Positions 42,218 to 48,803 of a DNA stretch of 64,000 nucleotides are shown here, piece after piece (the first letter of the stretch is position 1; each line of letters starts with the position of its first letter). A program made the position numbers and the translations under genes. The notes beneath the pieces are model-generated. The model searched no databases. It was given only the letters and a program-made list of their open reading frames with translations, and was not told where the DNA came from. Source of the stretch: Mycolicibacter terrae (GTDB lineage: Bacteria; Actinomycetota; Actinomycetes; Mycobacteriales; Mycobacteriaceae); contig NZ_AP022564.1 in NCBI RefSeq assembly GCF_010727125.1, positions 2,480,001 through 2,544,000 of the forward strand, given 5' to 3'.

Positions 42218-43313
42218 ATGGCAACAGCACTGAGTGCGGTAGCGGCGCGGGAGCAGATCTGCGCGGCACTGGATGCCATCGATGCCGCCCATGCGGTGCT
42301 GCGGGAAACCTCTTCGGATCTGGTGGGCAACGCTTTTCGCGTCGATGTCGCCGCGCGCCTGGAGACCCAGGAGCGCACCAACCGGGGGTTGATGTACCGG
42401 ATCTTCGGCGAGCTGGCCGACCCGCCCGATGGGGAGGGCTCGATCGCTGCGGTGCGGGACGCACTGTGGAAGCGGCTGCGGATCACCCCGCGCGAGATCA
42501 CCCGCCGCTGCCGGCTGGCCGCCCGCATCCGGCACCGCCGCTCGCTGACCGGCGCCGAGATCCCCCCAGAGTTACCCGCCTTGGCGCAGGCGGTCGAAGC
42601 CGGTGCGGTTGGGGAGGACCACATCCGGGCGGTCTGCCAAGCCGTCGACGTGCTGCCGGCGTCGGTGCCGCCGGCCGACGTCGCCGAGGCCGAAGCCGCC
42701 CTGGTCACCCACGCCAGCCGGGTGGATTCGGGCGTCGTGGTCAAACTCGGCCAGCGCATCGCCGACTACCTCAACCCCGACGGACTGTTCAGCGATGAAG
42801 ACCGGGCACGCCGCCGCGGCCTGGTCCTGGGCCGCCAAGGCCCGGACGGCATGTCGAAGCTCTCGGGGCTGCTGGATCCCGAGGCCCGTGCCTACTTCGA
42901 GGCCGTGGCCGCCGCGGTACGGCCTGGCCGGCACCAACCCAACGGGCAACCCCCAGGCCGTGATGAGCGCACCGACGCCCAGCGCCGCCACGACGCCTTC
43001 AAACTCGCCATGGCCACCGCCCTCTCCTCCAAGGGCTTGGGCACTCACCGTGGGCATCCGGTCACCGTCGTGGTCACCACTACTTTGGCCGAACTCAACC
43101 AAGCTGCCCACGCGGCACGCGATCCCTCGGTCCCCATGCCCACGCCCGCTACCACCGGCGGTGGGTCGCGGCTTCCCATGCGCGACCTGATCCGCATGGC
43201 GGGCAACGCGATTCACTACCTGGCTGTGTTCGACGACCACACCAAACGGCCGCTGTACCTGGGTCGGCAGAAGCGAGTGGCCACTGCCGACCAACGATTG
43301 ATCTGCTACGCCC
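42218..43313 (+). pseudogene. 13E12/DUF222-HNH protein, 5' fragment (365 codons), disrupted by insertion
   Basis: The DUF222 part of a 13E12-repeat-family protein, starting at ATG 42218 and reading normally up to ADQRLICYA at the element border. The HNH nuclease part resumes at 52818. Joining codon position one (C43313) to GC at 52819-52820 gives an uninterrupted 460-codon protein with the expected sequence LICYARDRGCTRPDC. In M. tuberculosis the REP13E12 copies are targets of the phiRv1 prophage; this copy has been used the same way. The frame does not stop at the border but runs on through the element into the TIR gene. Confidence 0.85.
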
Positions 43314-43338
43314 AAGTAGTCATTGCTTGTGCACTTAT
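43293..43338. other. attL, left end of the integrative element
   Basis: Host 13E12 sequence up to CTACG (43310), then the shared CCC (43311-43313), then element sequence AAGTAGT... ending in TGCACTTAT at 43330-43338. That last 9-mer is the inverse of ATAAGTGCA at the other end, 17 bases from the CC in both arms. Deduced from gene reconstruction and symmetry, not from a database. Confidence 0.75.
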
Positions 43339-43609
43339 TTTGCCACACGCGTCAGTGTTATTCGCCGGGTCGGTCGCCGGAGGTCGTAGCTTCACGGGGC
43401 GTCTGTTGTTCGCTTGCCCGCCCCACCGACCCGAGGTGCGAGCGAACGCGAACGGTTGCGCCCTCGTCAGTACTGAGACCGGACAGCTCACAGGAGCCAC
43501 TGGCGGCAGGATTGCGGCCATAGCCATAAACTTCCGTCAACAAAGTCGGCGGAGGGCCCAAAGCTGCCCTGTCGACCAAGGTCAACGTAGGCCAAGGAGG
43601 TTGAGACAG

Positions 43610-45130
43610 GTGTCCGACTATAAGTTGGAGGATGTTTTCAAGCTGGCGGGTGTCCCCGACGCGACGTTTGTAGAGCCAGTCGAATTTGACAGGCTTTTGG
43701 TCGCGCTGCGCACCCGAGGCCGCGGCGTCATAATCGAGGGCCCATCAGGAATTGGCAAGACGAGCGCCGTTGCAAAGGCTATCGAGAGACTGGCCGATCA
43801 ACTAGGAACAAGTGTCTTGCCTTTGACCGCACGCCGCAAGGAAGATCGAGAACTAATAGCTGAGCTACCAAGCATTCCGGATGCTGGAGTCGTAGTTATC
43901 GATGACTTCCATAAACTTGACACAGCGTTGCGCCTAGAAATTGCGGACCACTTGAAGATCCTCGCAGACGAGGAACGTGGGGAAGCAAAAATTATAGTAA
44001 TTGGCATTAATCGCGCCGGCGAGTCGCTGATTTCTCTTGCTCCGGACCTAAGCGGACGAATCGAGATCATCAAGTTCGGGATCAACCCAGACGACCGGGT
44101 GACGCGACTGATAGAACTTGGATGCGATGCGTTAAACATTACCATTCCGATAATTGACAATATAGTTCAAGCGGCCGATGGTAGTTTCAATATTGCGCAA
44201 ATGCTTTGTCATGACGCATGCTTGACCGCAGGAGTAACGGAATCCGCTGAAGCGTCCACAGAATTGGGAGTCTCCTTCGAGCTGGTCCGTGAGAGAGTGC
44301 TCGATCGTCTAACTGGCTCTTTTTATCGACAAGCCGAAGTGTTCGCCAAAGGCAAGAAACTTCGACGCGAAGGCAGGGCGCCGTATTTGCAGATCCTTAG
44401 ATGGCTCGCGATGAGCGATGAATGGACAATCGATCTCGATCGAGAGATGGCCAGAAACCCCGGATTACGAGGCAGTGTCGGTCAGGTCGTAGAAAAGGGC
44501 CACTTGGAGCGGCACATATCGGAACAAGAGGAAATGCTTGGCGGCTTGCTGCATTACGATGCAGAAGCCCGTGTCCTGGCGGTAGAAGATCCGAAGTTCT
44601 TCTTTTTTATCAAGAACCTAGCATGGAATAAGTTCGCCGAGAGGATCGGGTACTTCGATGTATCGTTCGAAAATCGTTATGATTTTGCACTATCATTTGC
44701 GGGCGCGGACCGGGATGTAGCGGGACTGTTGTTTGACGAATTGTCAGAACTTGAACACGAAATATTTTACGACCAGAATGAGCAAGCGCGCATTCTTGCC
44801 AAAAACGTTGAAGAGTACCTAGCGCCCATTTACAAGAGTGAAGCGACTTTTGTGGTGGTGATTTTGGGCCCAGAATACCCTCAGAGGATCTGGACGAAAT
44901 TTGAATCAGAGCAGTTCAAGCAAAGATTCGGTGAAGACTCCGTAATCCCGATTTGGTTCGCAGGCGTCAACTATAGTTCTTTCGACATTTCTCGAGATGT
45001 AGGAGGCGAGACAGTCGATCGATCCCAGCCGCTGGAACCCCAGATAGAGGCCATCGCGTCTCGCCTTGCTCAGAAGCTCGCGCAATACCGAATATCGACA
45101 CGACAAAGCCAGGAGGCAGCCTCAGCGTAG
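43610..45130 (+). CDS. P-loop NTPase (STAND/AAA-like) with C-terminal TIR domain, candidate antiphage protein
   Basis: 506 aa from GTG 43610, nine bases after AAGGAGG (43594-43600). N-terminal NTPase: Walker A GPSGIGKT at 44-51 and Walker B GVVVIDDF at 93-100, followed by a helical and winged-helix-like middle region to about 350. TIR domain 356-495 begins YDFALSFAGADRD; the position of the catalytic glutamate of NAD-cleaving TIRs is filled by Glu432 (IWTKFESEQF, W-x3-E). No membrane segment or repeat sensor domain. I counted 27/60 and 33/60 G+C in two sample lines, far below the rest of the element, indicating separate acquisition. Such ATPase-TIR proteins in bacteria act in immunity by degrading NAD+ upon phage sensing; this role is inferred. 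The frame is open upstream into the host 13E12 gene, but the ribosome-binding site marks an internal start. Confidence 0.8.
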   Translation: MSDYKLEDVFKLAGVPDATFVEPVEFDRLLVALRTRGRGVIIEGPSGIGKTSAVAKAIERLADQLGTSVLPLTARRKEDRELIAELPSIPDAGVVVIDDFHKLDTALRLEIADHLKILADEERGEAKIIVIGINRAGESLISLAPDLSGRIEIIKFGINPDDRVTRLIELGCDALNITIPIIDNIVQAADGSFNIAQMLCHDACLTAGVTESAEASTELGVSFELVRERVLDRLTGSFYRQAEVFAKGKKLRREGRAPYLQILRWLAMSDEWTIDLDREMARNPGLRGSVGQVVEKGHLERHISEQEEMLGGLLHYDAEARVLAVEDPKFFFFIKNLAWNKFAERIGYFDVSFENRYDFALSFAGADRDVAGLLFDELSELEHEIFYDQNEQARILAKNVEEYLAPIYKSEATFVVVILGPEYPQRIWTKFESEQFKQRFGEDSVIPIWFAGVNYSSFDISRDVGGETVDRSQPLEPQIEAIASRLAQKLAQYRISTRQSQEAASA

Positions 45131-45272
45131 GGCAACGATCACAGTTGCCACACCCGTCCACCCGGTATCGCTCGTCGGTGATCAGTGTGAACGGCACACA
45201 TCGTCATGGTGACGGTATGCAGTCAGGTAAGAACACGTACGTCAACCTTCCGGCCGGGTCGAAATGGGCCAG

Positions 45273-45530
45273 CTAGCCGGCAACCGCTGCCCGGGCCAGG
45301 GCCTCGTCGGCCCGGGCAGCGCGCACCGCCGCCACGATCGCCGACCACTCAGCCGGCGTCGGTAACGGCACGCCCCAACCGGTCCACTCGATCAGCACCG
45401 AGTGCAGTTCAATCCACCTGGCGCGCAAGCGGGTACCCGGCGATGCGATCCACCTGCCAGCCTCGTCGGCAGCGGCCTGGATCGCCCGCAGCTCGCACGG
45501 CGGCAACGGCCGCCCTTGGTCAGTCCGCAT
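45273..45530 (-). CDS. Small element protein, unknown (85 aa)
   Basis: 85 aa from ATG 45530, which lies inside the end of the preceding 54-aa gene (11-base overlap). It contains IELHSVLIEWTGWGVPLPTP and an Ala/Arg-rich helical end. Last gene of the leftward operon, facing the TIR gene stop across 142 bases. Family not recognised. The frame extends upstream, but those residues are antisense-like and Arg/Trp-rich. Confidence 0.5.
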   Translation of the reverse strand: MRTDQGRPLPPCELRAIQAAADEAGRWIASPGTRLRARWIELHSVLIEWTGWGVPLPTPAEWSAIVAAVRAARADEALARAAVAG

Positions 45531-45684
45531 GATCGACCAGTCCAGGCCCACCACCGACCGCGATGATCCGCGGCTGCTGCGCTTCCAATGCGCGCACACG
45601 CTCCTCGAGCCGCAACAGACGCGCCGCCACCGCGGCGCCCAACTCGGCCGCAACCGCGGCCGTCCCATCATCGCCGGCGGTCAC
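45520..45684 (-). CDS. Very small element protein with coiled-coil-like helix (54 aa)
   Basis: GTG 45684 overlaps the TGA of the preceding gene (GTGA) and the frame closes at 45520. The peptide starts MTAGDDGTAAVAAELGAA and has LLRLEERVRALEAQQPR, a heptad-like helix that could dimerise. Below usual ORF length limits, but position inside a chain of overlapping genes supports it. Function unknown. Confidence 0.55.
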   Translation of the reverse strand: MTAGDDGTAAVAAELGAAVAARLLRLEERVRALEAQQPRIIAVGGGPGLVDHAD

Positions 45685-46034
45685 TCGAGGTCCCGATAAT
45701 CAGCCAGGTCGGGCGCCGGCGGCAGCCCCGGATACCAGCCATCCCGCACCGCATGATCCGACAACTTCTGCTCCCCGGTCACCGCCGGGAACTGTCCACG
45801 CCCAGCGGCGACCTGCACCAACCACGTCGACATGCGGCCACCCACACCCGGCGCCCTATGCGGCGGCCCACCGTTCGCCGCCTCCCAGCTATCAAGGAAG
45901 TTCGCCACCCGGCCGCAGGACTCGTCCACCTGCCCGTAATGCAACGCAACGTCGAGGCACCGGACCGCCCGGAACCAATCACCCGCCGACCCGTAATCCA
46001 ACGGCGGCCCCGCCGGGGCAACAAATCTACCCAT
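45681..46034 (-). CDS. Element protein, unknown (117 aa)
   Basis: 117 aa from ATG 46034, overlapping the end of the preceding gene by eight bases. Rich in Trp and Gly with DWFRAVRCLDVALHYGQVDE and NFLDSWEAANGG. Not recognised. Gene order HNH - possible terminase small subunit - this gene suggests a DNA-packaging-related neighbourhood in the ancestor phage. Confidence 0.55.
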   Translation of the reverse strand: MGRFVAPAGPPLDYGSAGDWFRAVRCLDVALHYGQVDESCGRVANFLDSWEAANGGPPHRAPGVGGRMSTWLVQVAAGRGQFPAVTGEQKLSDHAVRDGWYPGLPPAPDLADYRDLE

Positions 46035-46401
46035 GGTTGCGGCGCCCCCCGTTGTGGCCGGCGCCCCGCACCGCAGCCGGCCGCCCCGCCGACGCCGCCG
46101 GCCCCGCCGCGGCCACGGTGCGCTCCAGACCACGCCGCACCCGGCCCCACATCAGCACCGACTCCTTCTCGCTGGCCCTTATTTCAGCCGACAGCCGCAC
46201 CAGGATCGCCGGGTCAGGCTCGGCACCACCGGCCTCAGCAGCCAGCGCAACTTCCAGCATCGCGATCCGGCAAGCCAGCCGCACACCGGCGTCGACCATC
46301 GCCGACTCATCCGGGGAGAACTGCACTCGGCCGCCGCCGATTTCGTTCAACAGCTCGGCGTACTCGGCACGGACCCGCGCCTCAACATCTGCCACCGTCA
46401 C
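46027..46401 (-). CDS. Element protein, possible phage terminase small subunit-like (124 aa)
   Basis: 124 aa from GTG 46401, with an AAGGAG ribosome-binding site. Mostly helical: VEARVRAEYAELLNEIGGG, then ARLACRIAMLEVAL-type helices and a basic C-terminus (GHNGGRRNHG). Helical DNA-binding proteins of this size following an HNH gene are often small terminases in actinobacteriophages. That placement is the only basis; sequence similarity is not evident to me. Satellites commonly keep a small terminase to redirect helper packaging. Confidence 0.45.
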   Translation of the reverse strand: MTVADVEARVRAEYAELLNEIGGGRVQFSPDESAMVDAGVRLACRIAMLEVALAAEAGGAEPDPAILVRLSAEIRASEKESVLMWGRVRRGLERTVAAAGPAASAGRPAAVRGAGHNGGRRNHG

Positions 46402-46533
46402 GGTGGTCTCCTTCCTCGCCCGGTTCGGGCGGCTCCCCATGGGGACTCGTATCTTCGGGCTTACCGGCAGCCCCTATGGCAGCCGACAGAACGCGCGATC
46501 GGCCGGGGGCGGCCCCCACCCCATCGCCGCAGG

Positions 46534-46932
46534 TCATCGGTACTGCTCACCGGTGTCGGGGTCGCACTGGGACGGGTGCAGTCGCGGTGGCCGCTTCCGA
46601 TTGGTGCCCAACTGTTTGGCCCGGCCTTGCTTACCGGTGATGGATGCGTGGCAGCGTTTGCAGATTGCGCGGCAGTTGCTTGGCTCGTACGCAAGGTCTG
46701 GGCGTTCGTCAACGCTGAGGATGTGGTCGACCTGGGTTGCGCGACCTTGGCAGCCTTTGGCGCGCACTTGGCAGGTTTCATCGGCTTCATCGAGTACCTG
46801 TTTGCGTAGCTGTTTCCACTCCCAGGTGTTGGTGACCTTCGCGCTCTCGCTGCGTCGTGTCCAGCGTGACGATGACGGGTTGCGTTCGGGTCCTGGTGGC
46901 GGCCAACCGCTGGCTGATCTGCTGCCGCTCAT
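46534..46932 (-). CDS. HNH endonuclease
   Basis: 132 aa from ATG 46932. HNH core: WKQLRKQVLDEADETCQV, GRATQVDHILSV (the HH pair region, DH) and NCRAICKRCHASITGKQ with CxxC-type zinc cysteines. The N-terminal 35 residues are Ser/Arg/Pro-rich. In phages, such small HNH proteins sit beside terminases and help cleave concatemers at cos sites. It is the first gene downstream of a 475-base non-coding stretch. A longer N-terminus is possible but low-complexity. Confidence 0.75.
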   Translation of the reverse strand: MSGSRSASGWPPPGPERNPSSSRWTRRSESAKVTNTWEWKQLRKQVLDEADETCQVRAKGCQGRATQVDHILSVDERPDLAYEPSNCRAICKRCHASITGKQGRAKQLGTNRKRPPRLHPSQCDPDTGEQYR

Positions 46933-47407
46933 CGCGTGCTCCGTCCTGGTCTGGTCGTGGTGGCCTGCCGGGCCGCCGCCGCCGCGCCGAGCGTTGCGGT
47001 GGTAGCTGTGATGGTCCGCGTGCTCAGTGAAGAAACCCCGGCGCATCTTGGGCCGAGTGGGCGCTGATCCCACCGGAACGAATGGTGGGGCGCCGTGTTG
47101 CGTTGGGGGCGGCCCGGCAGGCGCCACCGGCCCCCGGGGTCCTTAAGCCCGGGGTCGGTGGCAGGCCCCCGCCCGCGGTGCGCGGGTCGGGGCCTCACGT
47201 GTAGCCGGCCCCCGCCGCAACACAGTTTCTGGGATCGCGGTTGCGTCCCCAGCTTCCAAGTAACCGCGGATGTTCTGGCGGGGGCCGGGGCTTGTGTGGT
47301 GCGGCCGGCTCGGGCCGCACGGTTTGGGGGTGGCCCCGACCGCCGGCGCCCCCGGGGAAACCGGATAGGGACGGACCGGGGGCTGCGACAGTCGGTCGGG
47401 GCCACGA
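46933..47407. other. Non-coding stretch with tandem strong hairpins
   Basis: No convincing gene. Two adjacent inverted repeats stand out: 47124-47161 (CCACCG...CGGTGG with long C/G stems around TCCTTAAG) and 47163-47195 (AGGCCCC...GGGGCCT, 13 of 15 positions pairing around GTG). A third perfect 8-bp repeat, GTGCGGCC/GGCCGCAC, lies at 47299-47320. None is followed by a T-tract. Possible terminator, processing site or packaging (cos-like) site. Confidence 0.4.
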
Positions 47408-47965
47408 TCATTCGCCGACTGTTTCGGCGTCGGCCGGCCACGGTGTGGTCAAGGCCCGGTGGAGGTGCCGGTCGGCCAGCTCGGCGACCCGCTGGAACGT
47501 TTGGCGGGCCGCGGCGGCAGATGCGACCGCGGTGGCCGCCTCCGGTTTGCCTGCCCGCACCAGGGCCTCGATGCTTCGGCCGCGGTGCCGCTGCGCTTCG
47601 CGGATGACAGCGGCAGCCTCGGCCGCAACTTCATCGAGGCGGGGCAGCACTTCGGCGCCGTGCTCGGCCAGCACCCCGCTGACGTGGTGCGCGGCGTTTT
47701 CAACGGCGGCGCCGTGGGCCTGCGCCCGCACATCGAGGGTGACGACTTCGGTGGCGAGGCGAGCCAGTTCGGTGTCGTCGCCGGCTGCGGCGGCCGCAGC
47801 AAGGGCGGCGTCGTCGGGCTTGCGCGGTGCCCTCGCGGTGAGCGCGTCCAGTTCGGCGAGTGCCTCGGCTACTGGCGTGGGGATCGGGCAGTCGAACTGC
47901 TGCAAGTCGCGGATGGCCTGGCGGGTTCGGACGTGTTGCAGTCCGGGTCGGTCGTTGAAAGACAC
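47408..47965 (-). CDS. Element protein, helical, unknown (185 aa)
   Basis: 185 aa from ATG 47965, Ala-rich and predicted almost all helical (for example LAELDALTARAPRKPDD, AAAVIREAQRHRGRSIEALV). No membrane segment or catalytic motif. It begins 24 bases after the preceding gene, so the pair is likely one transcript. The composition recalls phage scaffolding-type or coiled-coil proteins, but I assign no function. Confidence 0.6.
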   Translation of the reverse strand: MSFNDRPGLQHVRTRQAIRDLQQFDCPIPTPVAEALAELDALTARAPRKPDDAALAAAAAAGDDTELARLATEVVTLDVRAQAHGAAVENAAHHVSGVLAEHGAEVLPRLDEVAAEAAAVIREAQRHRGRSIEALVRAGKPEAATAVASAAAARQTFQRVAELADRHLHRALTTPWPADAETVGE

Positions 47966-47989
47966 AGTTTTCTCCTATCGTGTTGCGGT

Positions 47990-48322
47990 CTAGAGTGTTT
48001 CGCCAGTGCTGTCGTGGCCGGCGTAGGTGACGCCGGTGGCTTCGATCGCTGCTGCGGCGGCGTCGGGGTCGTAGGCGGGCCAGCCGCGGCCCAACGAGGT
48101 GGCGCCGTAGTCGGCGAGCGCGGCCTGGGCGGCGTCTTTGCGGAGCGCGGCGGCCTCGGGGTCCCCGAGCGGGGTTCCGGTCAGGAGGCGTTTCGCTGCG
48201 GCCCGCCGCACATCGGGGTCGGGGTGTTGAATGGTTGCGCGGACGGCGGCACCACCGCTGCGGAGCAGGCCGCGTAGTGCTTCGGCTGCGGCCTGCTGTT
48301 TTGTCTGCTGGTCTGCTGCCAC
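47990..48322 (-). CDS. Element protein, unknown (110 aa)
   Basis: 110 aa from GTG 48322, with AGGGGA six bases upstream. It opens AADQQTKQQAAAEALRGLL and contains HPDPDVRRAAAKRLLTGTP, resembling a short HEAT-like helical pair. The frame continues upstream another 67 codons, but the ribosome-binding site and a promoter at 48417-48446 place the start here. Unknown function. Confidence 0.6.
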   Translation of the reverse strand: MAADQQTKQQAAAEALRGLLRSGGAAVRATIQHPDPDVRRAAAKRLLTGTPLGDPEAAALRKDAAQAALADYGATSLGRGWPAYDPDAAAAAIEATGVTYAGHDSTGETL

Positions 48323-48416
48323 GATTTTTCCCCTATCGGTGCTGTTGTCCTCCCGCCGGTGGCGGGTGGTCCTATCTGTTCGACTGTTCCCGGGGGGTCG
48401 GGGTGGCGCACCATCC

Positions 48417-48465
48417 AGTCTATCGTGTCCTGTTGTGCCGCAGCAATTTTCGTAGACTGGTCTAC
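48417..48465 (-). promoter_or_regulatory. Sigma-A-type promoter and adjoining inverted repeat
   Basis: On the minus strand TTGCTG (48446-48441) and TAGACT (48422-48417) are separated by 18 bases and lie about 95 bases before the GTG at 48322. Just upstream, GTAGAC-CA-GTCTAC (48465-48452) is a perfect 6-bp inverted repeat that would suit an operator or activator site. Confidence 0.5.
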
Positions 48466-48645
48466 ACCCCGGGGCTGCCTTTGCCCCCCGTACGGCCCAC
48501 AGAGCGTTTCCCCCTACCGTCACCCGGCGGGCCGCGTCCGTGGCGGCTGGGCTGCGCGGCGGCGCAGCGCGTGGCGGGCCTGCCGGCCACGCCAGCTGCC
48601 GGCTGCCGGGGGTGCCGCTGGTGTTTGCTGATGGCCTGAAATATC

Positions 48646-48803
48646 GACTGCGGCTGACTGTGGCTGACTGCGGCGGCCGCAGTGCGCCGCAGTCGGGAAG
48701 TGACTGCGGCCGACTGCGGCTCGTACTAGAGAGCCGCAGTCGGCGCCGCAGTCACTGCCGCAGTCCCAGCCGCGGTCACTCATTGGATGCCCCAGCCGCA
48801 GTC
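48646..48803. repeat. Iteron-like array of GACTGCGGC / GCCGCAGTC 9-mers
   Basis: Nine to eleven copies in 158 bases. Forward copies begin at 48646, 48656 (one mismatch), 48666, 48702 and 48712; inverse copies at 48686, 48733, 48745, 48757, 48769 (one mismatch) and 48795, plus an inverse 8-mer at 48676. Spacing is 10 bases within forward runs and 12 within the main inverse run, so sites fall on one helix face. The array lies directly downstream of the replication gene and partly inside its last codons. It is a candidate replication origin or partition/regulatory site of the element. Confidence 0.75.

Noticed and set aside
42218..45130. A native 970-aa DUF222-NTPase-TIR gene
   Set aside because: The 13E12 gene continues at 52818, the G+C content changes sharply, and an internal ribosome-binding site precedes 43610; the long frame is a result of integration. 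Kept only as a finding.
44967..45197. Minus-strand frame beginning MPFTLITDERYRVDGCGNCDRC
   Set aside because: Mostly antisense to the TIR domain; the start region alone is not enough to call a gene.
48520..48783. 87-codon minus-strand frame overlapping the replication gene stop by ATGAGTGA
   Set aside because: It translates the iteron array into repetitive DCGSDCG residues and then Arg/Pro-rich sequence; the repeats are better explained as DNA sites.
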